From DTU024 sp964518875 (lineage in GTDB: Bacteria; Bacillota; Clostridia; Christensenellales; Aristaeellaceae): a DNA stretch of 64,000 nt. The position numbers and the translations under genes are program-made. How positions within the stretch are numbered: the first letter of the stretch is position 1; the number at the start of each line of letters is the position of its first letter. Below the pieces are notes generated by a model. That model was not told the origin of the DNA. It saw only the letters and a program-made list of their open reading frames with translations, and did not search any database. Below, piece by piece: positions 25,367 through 33,933 of the stretch. The stretch covers positions 34,285 to 98,284 of the forward strand of contig CAZFHI010000004.1 in NCBI GenBank assembly GCA_964518875.1, read 5' to 3'.

Positions 25367-25960
25367 TTATATTTGCTGTCTTGTCCAGAACTTTTCGAGC
25401 GGTTTATAGCTTACTAAAGCAATTAGAATTGAAAGCAGGGTTTCAGGCAGCATGTAGGAGCCGTTGTATACAATGGAATAGTACCAGCCGGACATGCCCT
25501 GATCGTTAGGCCAAAGCGCGTCCCATATGAACCATCCTGAAAAGAAGTGGCATACGAAGCGCATAAAATAGCTTACTATTATGCCCATTATTATAGCGGC
25601 AAGAGTATTTTTAATTTTTCCCTGGAACATATTGCCAAGCCCTAAAACGCTGAACGCTATTACATAGTCAAGCAGTATGATGGCTATAGCGTAAATTGCA
25701 TTTGGAGCGTAGTTAACGTTGTTAAGCCCCATTAAAAGCTGTATCAAGGACAGCACAAAGCTTGAAAACATACCCCATTTTGTACCCCAGCGGAAGCTTA
25801 TAAGTATAACTGGAAGCATACTGCCGAAGGTAACGCTTCCACCCATGAGCCACGGAGAGTGAACCGTTAAAAAAGGAAGCGATAGCACTATGGATAGCGC
25901 TAAGAGCAAGCTTGTTTCTACAAGCCTTGTTGTTTTTTTGTTGCTTTGAGTTTTTTGCAT
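25367..25960 (-). CDS. thiT: ThiT-like thiamine ECF transporter S component
   Basis: The 197-residue membrane protein has about six hydrophobic segments. Key features are ETSLLLALSIVLS near the N-terminus, GSVTFGSMLPVILISFRWGTKWGM near residue 40 (ThiT has GSITLSMIPI), and the substrate-binding C-terminal half FVCHFFSGWFIWDALWP...WYYSIVYNGSYMLPET. Trp and Tyr/Asn residues there contact thiamine in ThiT. It is preceded by a TPP riboswitch, which supports thiamine import. ATG 25960 follows AAAAGGAG. The ECF energizing module is not in this window. Confidence 0.9.
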   Translation of the reverse strand: MQKTQSNKKTTRLVETSLLLALSIVLSLPFLTVHSPWLMGGSVTFGSMLPVILISFRWGTKWGMFSSFVLSLIQLLMGLNNVNYAPNAIYAIAIILLDYVIAFSVLGLGNMFQGKIKNTLAAIIMGIIVSYFMRFVCHFFSGWFIWDALWPNDQGMSGWYYSIVYNGSYMLPETLLSILIALVSYKPLEKFWTRQQI

Positions 25961-25993
25961 TATTTTGTTCTCCTTTTCTTATTGGAAAGAAAA

Positions 25994-26016
25994 AAGCTTT
26001 GCGGAAAGCAAAGCTT
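25994..26016 (-). terminator. Expression-platform terminator of the TPP riboswitch
   Basis: On the minus strand AAGCTTTGC-TTTCC-GCAAAGCTT is a perfect nine-base stem followed by a T-run. It lies between the TPP aptamer and thiT, so TPP binding probably promotes termination. Confidence 0.85.
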
Positions 26017-26030
26017 AAAATGTCTTTTCT

Positions 26031-26110
26031 TTCCTACGCCGGCATTATCCGGATCAGGTGTAAGGGTTCTAAGAATTTCTTAATCTCAGCCGAAAGATTC
26101 AGCACCCCTG
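26031..26110 (-). promoter_or_regulatory. TPP riboswitch (THI box) upstream of thiT
   Basis: On the minus strand the aptamer shows GGGGTGCTGAA, then CGGCTGAGA, ACCCTTACACCTGATCCGGATAATGCCGGCGTAGGAA landmarks in order: the classical THI-box elements CTGAGA and ACCTGATCTGGATAATGCCAGCGTAGGGA. It senses thiamine diphosphate and controls the thiamine importer gene. Confidence 0.95.
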
Positions 26111-26127
26111 CTTATTGAAGCACATAC

Positions 26128-26155
26128 ATTATACAGCGCAATTTGGCATTGTCAA
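26128..26155 (-). promoter_or_regulatory. Promoter of the TPP riboswitch/thiT transcript
   Basis: Minus-strand TTGACA (26150-26155) and perfect TATAAT (26128-26133) are 16 bases apart, about 10-20 bases ahead of the aptamer. Confidence 0.8.
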
Positions 26156-26158
26156 GGT

Positions 26159-26188
26159 TTGAATGTTTGTGCGTGGTTATGGTAAAAT
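26159..26188 (+). promoter_or_regulatory. Promoter of the 26.2-kb plus-strand operon
   Basis: TTGAAT (26159-26164) and TAAAAT (26183-26188, preceded by TGG) are 18 bases apart, and their -35 region overlaps the divergent thiT promoter. Confidence 0.6.
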
Positions 26189-26207
26189 ACCCGGGGGAGG
26201 GATTTGT

Positions 26208-26861
26208 ATGCCTAACATCTTTTGGAAAAAACACTTAAAGGAAGTTCCAATGGACGCTGATGTAAACGCTCTGCTCGATATGGAACGCAAGGAGCCCGAC
26301 CCTGTGTTCCGCCATAAACTGCTTATGCGCGCTAACGACATAAATCCGGACGACATAGCGGTGCAGAGAGCGATTTTAATGCTTGGGAAGCTATATGAAA
26401 AAAGCAATAAAGGCGTCGATTTTACTAAGATAAAATGCTATATATTACATGTTTTTGAACATCCGGAAAAACACAGCGAAGAAGATATAAAGGCTTGCGC
26501 AACGGAGCTTTTTAACGACCCGCAGCTTTTGCTGTGCCTTCGCCTGGCAAACGACGGCAAGAAGTTTCTGGAAAAGTATCTGTTAGAAATATTCAGCGAC
26601 TATATACGCGTATTTATTGCGGGCGATTCAAGCAATGTTCCTTCAGTATTTGGAATAAGCCCGAAGCACAGTCTTGGCAGGTACGTTGCAAAGCCAATGG
26701 CGGATATAATTAGCAACATGATGAGCTGCCCATACTTTACAAAGGAACAGCAGCAGCTTGCCGCAGGTCTTTTTTACCACAAATGCTTCCAGTTTTTGGG
26801 CGGGGAAGTAAAATGGCTTGATGAAAACCTTGGTACTGAAATACTGCGCCATTTAGAGTAA
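26208..26861 (+). CDS. Hypothetical soluble protein
   Basis: ATG 26208 is chosen because of the strong GGGGGAGGG just upstream; earlier in-frame codons lie on the promoter. The 217-residue product has no signal peptide or membrane segment and appears largely helical. It begins MPNIFWKKHLKEVPMDADVN, with a central HVFEHPEKHSEEDIKACATELF and a C-terminal SCPYFTKEQQQLAAGLFYHKCF. I do not recognise a family. The nested helices (MLGKLYEKSNKGVDFTK, KKFLEKYLLEIFSDYIRVF) could suit a repeat-like scaffold. It precedes a small membrane-anchored protein gene by ten bases and probably shares its transcript. Confidence 0.75.
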   Translation: MPNIFWKKHLKEVPMDADVNALLDMERKEPDPVFRHKLLMRANDINPDDIAVQRAILMLGKLYEKSNKGVDFTKIKCYILHVFEHPEKHSEEDIKACATELFNDPQLLLCLRLANDGKKFLEKYLLEIFSDYIRVFIAGDSSNVPSVFGISPKHSLGRYVAKPMADIISNMMSCPYFTKEQQQLAAGLFYHKCFQFLGGEVKWLDENLGTEILRHLE

Positions 26862-26871
26862 ATTTTAAAAC

Positions 26872-27390
26872 ATGAAACGCATATTATCGGTACTATTGTC
26901 CCTCTTGCTTATGGTTATGCTGTATGTGTATGCGGTCTTGCAGCAGGATAATGAGCCGAAGGCGGACATGCGCTGGCTTGTGCAGGAGGAGGAAAAGCCA
27001 ATTAAAGCGATTGGCGAAGTGAAAAGTACGGACGCTCAAACGCTTTCAAACTCGTTTGGCTCAAGCATACCTGCGCCTCAAAGTATTTTTTCAGGGCTTT
27101 GTTTTGACGCAAAGTACAAAGGGCAGAATGTGCACAGGCTACGGATTGAAGGAGAAAAAATAGTGATACAAGGTGTAACGCCTAACTTTGCAGCCCCTTT
27201 AATACGCAGCGACAGCCTTAAGTTTTCTGAAGAAAAAAACGCGTTGTTTGGTTATCCGCTTTTAAAAGCAGATAATTTAGCGCATAACGAATACTTCGTT
27301 ATTACTAAAGACGCTGCTTTTCATTTTAAGCTTGAAGATAACGATGCTGATTTGCTTCAAAATTTGCGATTAATCCACCCTGAAAATTAA
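26872..27390 (+). CDS. Hypothetical membrane-anchored protein
   Basis: The 172-residue product starts with a signal-anchor-like hydrophobic segment (MKRILSVLLSLLLMVMLYVYAV, about residues 4-24). A soluble extracytoplasmic domain follows, with mixed beta strands (GLCFDAKYKGQNVHRLRIEGEKIVIQGVTP; NEYFVITKDAAFHFKLE). No known domain is evident. It sits between another unknown gene and an ABC exporter gene (15 bases apart). Confidence 0.75.
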   Translation: MKRILSVLLSLLLMVMLYVYAVLQQDNEPKADMRWLVQEEEKPIKAIGEVKSTDAQTLSNSFGSSIPAPQSIFSGLCFDAKYKGQNVHRLRIEGEKIVIQGVTPNFAAPLIRSDSLKFSEEKNALFGYPLLKADNLAHNEYFVITKDAAFHFKLEDNDADLLQNLRLIHPEN

Positions 27391-27404
27391 CAAGAAAGGA
27401 CATT

Positions 27405-29180
27405 ATGAACAAAAACACGTCGACACCACACAGACACCTTTTACGCCGGTTCTTGCCTTATTATAAAAAATATACCGGGATACTTATATTTGACCTTGTT
27501 TGCGCGATCCTTTCCACGGTATGCGCTCTTGTATTCCCGCTTTTAATAAGAGAAATTACAAACAGAACAGCGCAAGACATATCTTCCGTTACCATAGAAT
27601 GGCTGCTTAGCGCTGGAGGAATATATCTTCTGCTGGTTATATTAGAAGCCCTTGCTACTTACTATATGCAGTCGCGCGGGCATATTATGGGCGCTATGAT
27701 GGAAACGGATATGCGTTCAGATCTTTTTAACCATTTGCAGCAGCTGTCTTTTTCATATTACAGCAACACCAAGGTTGGGCAGATAATGTCCCGCATAACG
27801 ACGGACTTGTTTGATATTACGGAGTTTGCCCATCATGGCCCTGAAGAAATAACTGTATCCATGGCAAAAATCATAGCGGCGTTTATTATACTTTTAAACG
27901 TCAATGTGAAACTAACGCTTATAATATTTGCCTTTCTGCCTTTGCTGCTCGTAGCTACTATATACTTTAACCGTAAGCTGCGCTCCGGCTTTCGCGCTTA
28001 CCGCCACCAGGTGGGAGAAATAAACGCGCAGGTGGAGGACACGCTTCTTGGTATGCGCGTGGTGCAGTCGTTTACAAACGAGGAGCTTGAGAACGCTAAA
28101 TTCGACAAAGCAAACGAGCGGTTTTTAGGCATAAAGAAAAAACAGTACCATGCTATGGCGGGTTTCAACAGCACATCGCGCATGCTCGAAGGGCTTATGC
28201 GCATAGTTGTTATTATAGCTGGCGCGCTTTTTTTAATCGAAGGGCAAATTACCGCCGGCGACTATGCGTCCTACTTACTGTACATAAATACATTGCTTGT
28301 AAGCATAAGGCAGCTTGTAATGTTTTCGGAGCAGTTTCAGAGAGGTATGACGGGGCTTGAGCGTTTCTTTACGATTATGGATGAACCTTTCGAAATTAAA
28401 AACGCGGAAAACCCTGTAATGCTTAAAAACATACAAGGCGACATATGCTTTGAAAACGTTTCTTTCTCATATTCTGATGAAGAAGGCAAAAAGGTGCTGG
28501 ATAACTTGTCGCTGCATATTCCACCGGGAAAAAACGTCGCGCTTGTAGGCCCTTCGGGTTCAGGCAAAACTACGCTATGCAACTTGATACCGCGTTTTTA
28601 TGACGCTACAAAGGGCAAGGTGATGGTTGACGGCGTGGATGTAAAAACCATAGAGCTTAAAAACCTGCGCGGCAATATAGGCATGGTTCAGCAGGATGTT
28701 TACCTTTTTTCCGGAACCATATTTGAAAACATAGCCTATGGCAAGCCGGGCGCTACTATGGAAGAAGTCATAAGCGCCGCAAAGAAGTCGGGAGCGCATG
28801 AATTTATAGTTGAACTCCCGCATCAATACGATACGTATGTAGGCGAGCGCGGAATAAAGCTTTCAGGGGGACAGAAGCAGCGCATAAGCATAGCGCGCGT
28901 GTTCCTTAAAAATCCGCCTATTTTATTGCTTGATGAAGCTACAAGCTCGCTTGATAACGAGAGCGAATATCTTGTGCAAAAATCTTTGGCAGAACTCGCC
29001 AAAAACCGTACGACGCTCACAATAGCGCACAGGCTTACTACCATACAGGGAGCGGATATGATCTGGGTGCTTACTGACGACGGGCTTACAGAGCAAGGCA
29101 CACATGATGAGCTTATGGCAAAAAACGGAGTGTATGCTTCACTTTATGCTCGCTATAACAATCAACAATATACAGCGTAA
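27405..29180 (+). CDS. ABC exporter, multidrug/lipid type (membrane and ATPase domains fused)
   Basis: The 591-residue half-transporter has six N-terminal membrane segments (about residues 20-310). A nucleotide-binding domain follows, with Walker A GPSGSGKTT near residue 383, signature LSGGQ, Walker B ILLLDEATSSLD and switch His in IAHRLTT. It dimerises to export lipids, drugs or peptides, as in MsbA/BmrA/LmrA. Substrate is unknown. Its ribosome-binding site GAAAGGAC precedes ATG 27405. The next gene begins 17 bases after its stop. Confidence 0.88.
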   Translation: MNKNTSTPHRHLLRRFLPYYKKYTGILIFDLVCAILSTVCALVFPLLIREITNRTAQDISSVTIEWLLSAGGIYLLLVILEALATYYMQSRGHIMGAMMETDMRSDLFNHLQQLSFSYYSNTKVGQIMSRITTDLFDITEFAHHGPEEITVSMAKIIAAFIILLNVNVKLTLIIFAFLPLLLVATIYFNRKLRSGFRAYRHQVGEINAQVEDTLLGMRVVQSFTNEELENAKFDKANERFLGIKKKQYHAMAGFNSTSRMLEGLMRIVVIIAGALFLIEGQITAGDYASYLLYINTLLVSIRQLVMFSEQFQRGMTGLERFFTIMDEPFEIKNAENPVMLKNIQGDICFENVSFSYSDEEGKKVLDNLSLHIPPGKNVALVGPSGSGKTTLCNLIPRFYDATKGKVMVDGVDVKTIELKNLRGNIGMVQQDVYLFSGTIFENIAYGKPGATMEEVISAAKKSGAHEFIVELPHQYDTYVGERGIKLSGGQKQRISIARVFLKNPPILLLDEATSSLDNESEYLVQKSLAELAKNRTTLTIAHRLTTIQGADMIWVLTDDGLTEQGTHDELMAKNGVYASLYARYNNQQYTA

Positions 29181-29196
29181 GGAGGATAGATACTAA

Positions 29197-30807
29197 ATGG
29201 AACTATTATTTTTAGGCGCGGCAAGAGAAGTAACGGGTTCGTGCTTTCTGCTTTGCGCAAACGGAAAACATGTGCTTATAGACTGCGGTATGGAACAGGG
29301 TAAGGATACCTACGAAAACCAAAGCCTCCCTATAACGGCAAACGAAGTTGACGCCGTTGTGCTTACCCATGCGCACATAGACCATTCCGGTATGCTGCCT
29401 GCGCTTTATAAGAACGGGTTCAGAGGAAGTATCTATGCAACGCACGCTACTATAGACTTGTGCGACATTATGCTGAGCGACTCAGCGTATATACAGGAGA
29501 GCGAAGCAAAATGGCGAAATCGCCGCGCGGAGCGCAGCGGGGAAGAAAAATATGTGCCGCTTTACACACAGGAAGACGCCGCCAAAACGGTAGCGCTTAT
29601 GAAAGAAGCTTCTTATGAAAATGAAACAGAAATCCTTCCGGGAATTTCTATAAAAATGACAGATGCCGGCCACCTATTAGGGTCTGCAAGCGCGAGTTTT
29701 TTAATAAACGAAGACGGTGTAACGCGGCGCGTAGTTTTTTCAGGCGACATAGGAAACAGCAACCAGCCAATACTTAAAAATCCGCAGTACTTGAAAGACG
29801 CTGATGTTGTAGTTATGGAATCCACATACGGCGACCGCCTGCATTCAACTGAAAAGGCGGACTATGTTAAAGAGCTTGTTGATACGCTTCAAACCACGTT
29901 TGACAGAGGAGGCAACGTAGTCATACCGTCTTTTGCCGTCGGGCGCAGCCAGGACATACTTTATTTTCTCAGGGAAATAAAGCAGAAGAAACTTATACAT
30001 GGTCATGACGGCTTTCCTGTTTATATGGACAGTCCTCTTGCTATACGCGCTACGAATATATTTGATAAGAGCGATTCTAAGTTTTTTGATGCTGAAATGA
30101 ATGCGCTGTTAGAACAGGGCATAAACCCTATATCATTTGAGAACCTTAAACTTTGCCTTACTACTGAAGAATCTAAACAAATCAACTTTGAAAAAAGGCC
30201 TTGCGTTATTATTTCGGCCAGCGGCATGTGCGAAGCCGGCAGGATACGCCATCACCTTAAGCACAATATCTGGAAAGAAAATTCAACGATTTTATTCGTA
30301 GGATATCAAAGCGTAGGTACGCTCGGAAGGCGTATTGTTGACGGAGCCAAAAAAATAAAACTTTTTGGTGAAGAAATACAAGTTAATGCGGAAATCAGGA
30401 TATTGCACGCCAAAAGCGGCCACGCCGACAGGAACGGCCTTAAAAAGTGGGTTGACAGCTTTGATCCCAGGCCCTCGCGCGTATATATAATACATGGAGA
30501 AGAAGAAAGCGCGCTTTCATTTGCCGATCTTCTTAAGCAGGATAATTACGAAGTAAAAGTGCCTTTTTCAGGAGACTGCTTCGATATAGTATCAGGGGAA
30601 AAGCTTAAGAACGGACCAAGGACGCGCGTCGGCAAAAAGAAAAACAAGACGGCGCCTTATGACGCAAGAAAAAGGGAAGCGGACAGGCAGCTTGAAAAGG
30701 CGCTTGCAAATTTGCAAAGGCTTATAGACGGCGGACACGGCTGGAGCAACGGAATAAAGCGCCAGCTTGCCAAACAAATTGAAAAACTTGTTAAAAAGTG
30801 GGAGTAA
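29197..30807 (+). CDS. Beta-CASP metallo-beta-lactamase-fold ribonuclease (CPSF/YSH1-like)
   Basis: The 536-residue cytoplasmic protein has the metallo-beta-lactamase motif THAHIDHSG near residue 57, further metal ligands GHLLGSA and SGDIG, and a beta-CASP region (SFAVGRSQDILYFL, ISASGMCEAGRIRHHLKHN). A Zn-dependent hydrolase C-part (HAKSGHADRNGLKKWV, YIIHGEEESA) follows. Members cleave RNA, sometimes as endo- and exoribonucleases. A C-terminal ~70-residue basic helical extension (GKKKNKTAPYDARKREADRQ onward) is likely nucleic-acid binding. Confidence 0.87.
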   Translation: MELLFLGAAREVTGSCFLLCANGKHVLIDCGMEQGKDTYENQSLPITANEVDAVVLTHAHIDHSGMLPALYKNGFRGSIYATHATIDLCDIMLSDSAYIQESEAKWRNRRAERSGEEKYVPLYTQEDAAKTVALMKEASYENETEILPGISIKMTDAGHLLGSASASFLINEDGVTRRVVFSGDIGNSNQPILKNPQYLKDADVVVMESTYGDRLHSTEKADYVKELVDTLQTTFDRGGNVVIPSFAVGRSQDILYFLREIKQKKLIHGHDGFPVYMDSPLAIRATNIFDKSDSKFFDAEMNALLEQGINPISFENLKLCLTTEESKQINFEKRPCVIISASGMCEAGRIRHHLKHNIWKENSTILFVGYQSVGTLGRRIVDGAKKIKLFGEEIQVNAEIRILHAKSGHADRNGLKKWVDSFDPRPSRVYIIHGEEESALSFADLLKQDNYEVKVPFSGDCFDIVSGEKLKNGPRTRVGKKKNKTAPYDARKREADRQLEKALANLQRLIDGGHGWSNGIKRQLAKQIEKLVKKWE

Positions 30808-30810
30808 AAT

Positions 30811-31962
30811 ATGGGTAAATCACATGTTTTCAGCGGTATAGACAGACAGGAGCTTTATCATTCCAGCCTGAACGGCAAAAAAATAGGCCTTATGACAAAC
30901 CAAACCGGAATAGAAAGAAGCTTCAGGCAGAGCGTAGACATTTTGCATAAGAACTACAACTTAACGGCGCTGCTTGCAGTAGAACACGGAGTAAGGGGAG
31001 ACGTGCAGGCTGGAGAAAAAATAAAAAACTTTCTGGACCCTAAAACAAAAGTGCCGGTTTATTCGCTCTATGGAGACAGCAGGCGCCCAGGCGAAGAAAT
31101 TATGCGAAATCTTGATGTCGCTGTATATGATATTCAGGATGTTGGCGCAAGATTTTATACTTATCTTTATTCTTTAAGCTACCTTATGCAGGCGTGCGCT
31201 GAATACAGCGTGCCGCTTGTTATATTTGACCGTGTAAACCCTCTTGGAGGAGACAAGGTAGAAGGAATATTGCTCGATAACGAAGTGCATTCTTTTGTAG
31301 GGGAATATCCCATGCCCGCGCGCTACGGCTTAACAATAGGCGAGTATTCTTTGTATGTCAGGAAAATACTGGAGCTTGATATAGACTTGACCATCATACC
31401 ATTGGACGGCTGGCGCAGGAATATGTATCTTGACGAAATAGATTTGCCATGGGTTGCGCCTTCCCCAAACTGCCCTACGCTTAACGCCATGCAGTGCTAC
31501 ATAGGCACGTGCATATTTGAGGGCACAAATGTTTCAGAAGGCAGGGGGACTACGCTTCCTTTTGAAACTATAGGCGCTCCGTGGATAGATGCTGACGAAC
31601 TCGCAAAAAAGATGAAAAAATACAGATTGTCCGGAGTACACTTTAGGCCGTGCTCTTTTGTACCGACGTTTTCAAAGCATCAGGGCAAAATATGCTACGG
31701 CGTGCAGCTGCATATAACAGACAGAAACACATCAAATGCGTTTGCTGCGGGACTGTACCTTTTAGACGCTGTAAGAACGCTTTATCCCGATCAATTTGAA
31801 TTTTTAAGGCCGGAATCGGGCGATATATATTTTTTTGACAGGCTTATAGGTACTAAAAGCTACCGCCTTGGATTGCTAAGCGCTGAGGATATTGTAAATA
31901 TGCAGGTTCAATCTGCTGAGCAGTTTGAAGATATGACTGAAAGCATAAAGCTGTACCAATAG
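30811..31962 (+). CDS. DUF1343/NamZ-like protein (exo-beta-N-acetylmuramidase family)
   Basis: The 383-residue protein matches the DUF1343 family: GKKIGLMTNQTGI near residue 25, EHGVRGDVQAGE, YDIQDVGARFYTYLYSLSYLM near residue 110, FDRVNPLGGDKVEG and EGTNVSEGRGTTLPFETIGAPW near residue 240. B. subtilis NamZ removes terminal MurNAc from muropeptides outside the cell. Here no signal peptide is visible, so this copy would act in the cytoplasm, perhaps on imported muropeptides (inference). Start ATG follows GTGGGAG. Confidence 0.85.
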   Translation: MGKSHVFSGIDRQELYHSSLNGKKIGLMTNQTGIERSFRQSVDILHKNYNLTALLAVEHGVRGDVQAGEKIKNFLDPKTKVPVYSLYGDSRRPGEEIMRNLDVAVYDIQDVGARFYTYLYSLSYLMQACAEYSVPLVIFDRVNPLGGDKVEGILLDNEVHSFVGEYPMPARYGLTIGEYSLYVRKILELDIDLTIIPLDGWRRNMYLDEIDLPWVAPSPNCPTLNAMQCYIGTCIFEGTNVSEGRGTTLPFETIGAPWIDADELAKKMKKYRLSGVHFRPCSFVPTFSKHQGKICYGVQLHITDRNTSNAFAAGLYLLDAVRTLYPDQFEFLRPESGDIYFFDRLIGTKSYRLGLLSAEDIVNMQVQSAEQFEDMTESIKLYQ

Positions 31963-31964
31963 GC

Positions 31965-31993
31965 TTGCAAAAAATGAAGATAATTTGTATAAT
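31965..31993 (+). promoter_or_regulatory. Promoter of the serS T-box transcript
   Basis: TTGCAA (31965-31970) and perfect TATAAT (31988-31993) are exactly 17 bases apart, putting the transcript start near 32000. Confidence 0.8.
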
Positions 31994-31999
31994 TCAAGC

Positions 32000-32207
32000 G
32001 CATTGACGGGAAAGCAAGCGCTGAAGCCTTTAAGAGAGCTAAGGGCTGGTGTAACTTGGCAGGCGTAGGCGCGGTTCCATTCCCGGAGCGGCCGGCGAGG
32101 AGCCGGCAGGTTAGCGGCCTTTATACTGCGATAAGTGGCTTTAAAAAGCAATTTGGGTGGCAACGCGGAGCAATTCGTCCCATAGAAGGCGGGTTGCTTT
32201 TTATTTT
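32000..32207 (+). promoter_or_regulatory. T-box leader upstream of serS (serine)
   Basis: The leader shows AGAGAGC at the stem I base, a GGCTGGTGTAAC segment, and a candidate serine specifier TCC at 32076-32078. The T-box variant GGGTGGCAACGCGG follows (32155-32168). It ends in a ten-pair terminator (32170-32179 with 32188-32197, three G-U pairs) and a T-rich tract. It precedes serS by 11 bases. Uncharged tRNA-Ser would allow read-through. The specifier is my best reading, not certain. Confidence 0.88.
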
Positions 32208-32218
32208 AGGAGGTATAA

Positions 32219-33502
32219 ATGATAGACATTCAACTAATAAGGGACAATCCTGAACTTGTAAAAGAAAACATAAGAAAAAAATTTCAGGACGGCAAGCTGC
32301 ATCTTGTGGATGAAGTTGCCGAGCTGGACAAAGAGAACCGTGAGACTATTCAGCGCGCGGATTATTTACGCAGCAGGCGCAATTCCATAAGCAAAAACAT
32401 AGGCGCGCTTTTGTCAAAGGGAGAAAAGGAAAAGGCGCAACAAGCTCGCGAAGAGGTTAAATCCATGCAGAAAGAGCTTTCAGAGCTTCAGCAAAAAGAA
32501 TCCTCTTTACAGGAAGAAATTAAAGCGCGTATGATGAAAATACCGCAAATAATAGATCCTTCTGTGCCGATAGGAAAAGACGACACGGAAAATAAAGAGA
32601 TAGAGCGTTTCGGAGAGCCTTATGTCCCTGACTTTGAGATACCATACCATGTGGATATTATGGAATCCTTAAACGGAATAGACTTGGACAGCGCGCGCAG
32701 GACGAGCGGAGCCGGCTTTTACTATCTTAAAGGCGATATTGCAAGGCTGCATTCATCTATTTTAAGCTACGCTAGGGATTTTATGATAAACAGGGGATTT
32801 ACATATTACATACCTCCTTTTATGATAAGGTCTAATGTTGTAAACGGCGTTATGAGCTTTGAAGAAATGGAAAACATGATGTACAAAATAGAAGGAGAAG
32901 ACCTCTATTTGATAGGTACGTCAGAACACAGCATGATAGGCATGTTTATAGACAGCATATTGGAAGAAGACAGCTTGCCAAGAACGCTTACAAGCTATTC
33001 CCCGTGCTTTAGAAAAGAAGTAGGCGCGCATGGCATTGAAGAAAGAGGCGTTTACCGCATACATCAGTTTGAAAAGCAGGAGATGGTTGTAGTTTGCAAG
33101 CCGGAAAAAAGCATGTATTGGTACAATCAGCTTTGGAAGAACACTGTGGATTTCTTTAGAACGCTTGACATACCTGTACGAACCCTTGAATGCTGCAGCG
33201 GCGATTTGGCGGATCTTAAAGTAAAGTCCTGCGATGTCGAGGCCTGGAGCCCAAGACAGCAAAAATATTTTGAAGTAGGGAGCTGCTCAAACCTGGGAGA
33301 CGCACAGGCAAGGCGCTTAGGAATAAGGGTAAAATCCGAAGGCAAAAAGAACTATTCCCCGCATACTTTAAACAACACTGTCGTAGCGCCGCCGAGAATG
33401 CTTATAGCTTTTCTTGAAAACAACTTGCAGGAAGACGGCAGCATACTTATACCAAAGGCGCTTTCGCCGTATATGGGCGGCATGGAAAAATTAAGCAAAT
33501 GA
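32219..33502 (+). CDS. serS: Seryl-tRNA synthetase, divergent subtype
   Basis: ATG follows TTAGGAGG. The 427-residue enzyme charges tRNA-Ser. The N-terminal half has a long antiparallel coiled-coil arm (about residues 30-105, rich in Glu/Lys/Gln). The class II core has YYIPPFMIRSNVVNGV, LIGTSEHSMIG (serine site), SPCFRKEVGAHGIEERGVYRIHQFEKQEM (motif 2) and NNTVVAPPRMLIAFLENN (motif 3). The motif 2 loop GIEERGVYRIHQFEKQEM differs from the usual bacterial GKDTRGLIRQHQF and looks closer to archaeal or alternative SerRS. It is controlled by a serine-type T-box and overlaps a DUF3842 gene. Confidence 0.9.
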   Translation: MIDIQLIRDNPELVKENIRKKFQDGKLHLVDEVAELDKENRETIQRADYLRSRRNSISKNIGALLSKGEKEKAQQAREEVKSMQKELSELQQKESSLQEEIKARMMKIPQIIDPSVPIGKDDTENKEIERFGEPYVPDFEIPYHVDIMESLNGIDLDSARRTSGAGFYYLKGDIARLHSSILSYARDFMINRGFTYYIPPFMIRSNVVNGVMSFEEMENMMYKIEGEDLYLIGTSEHSMIGMFIDSILEEDSLPRTLTSYSPCFRKEVGAHGIEERGVYRIHQFEKQEMVVVCKPEKSMYWYNQLWKNTVDFFRTLDIPVRTLECCSGDLADLKVKSCDVEAWSPRQQKYFEVGSCSNLGDAQARRLGIRVKSEGKKNYSPHTLNNTVVAPPRMLIAFLENNLQEDGSILIPKALSPYMGGMEKLSK

Positions 33503-33912
33503 GTAAAGTGCTGATAGTCGACGGCCAGGGCGGAGGCATAGGCAGGCAGCTTATATCTTCTATAAAAAAAGACGTGCCTAATATCACAATTACCGCAATA
33601 GGAACAAACAGCTTAGCTACGCAAACCATGCTCAAAGCGGGCGCTGATGAAGCCGCAACAGGAGAAAACGCGCTTATTGTCGCGTGCAGGAAGGCTGAAT
33701 ATATATTGGGACCGATAGGTATAGCAATTGCAGACAGCCTTATGGGTGAAATAAGCCCGTCCATGGCTGCCGCCGTTGGTGAAAGCCCAGCAAGGCGTAT
33801 ACTTATACCAAGCAACCGATGCGGCAGCCTTATAGTAGGCATCAAAGAGCAGAGTATTGCTTTGCTTGTTGAAGAAGCGGTGCAGATGCTTAAAGAAGAT
33901 ATTGAAAATTAA
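33499..33912 (+). CDS. DUF3842 family protein
   Basis: This 137-residue protein begins at an ATGA overlap with serS. It has a Rossmann-like nucleotide-binding start (VLIVDGQGGGIGRQL), then TAIGTNSLATQTMLKAGAD, GPIGIAIADSLMGEISP near residue 74 and IPSNRCGSLIVGI. This pattern matches DUF3842, a family of unknown function found in Clostridia. The coupling to serS suggests a common signal (serine tRNA charging), but no role can be stated. Confidence 0.8.
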   Translation: MSKVLIVDGQGGGIGRQLISSIKKDVPNITITAIGTNSLATQTMLKAGADEAATGENALIVACRKAEYILGPIGIAIADSLMGEISPSMAAAVGESPARRILIPSNRCGSLIVGIKEQSIALLVEEAVQMLKEDIEN

Positions 33913-33933
33913 ATTATAATACAGGAGGTAAAA

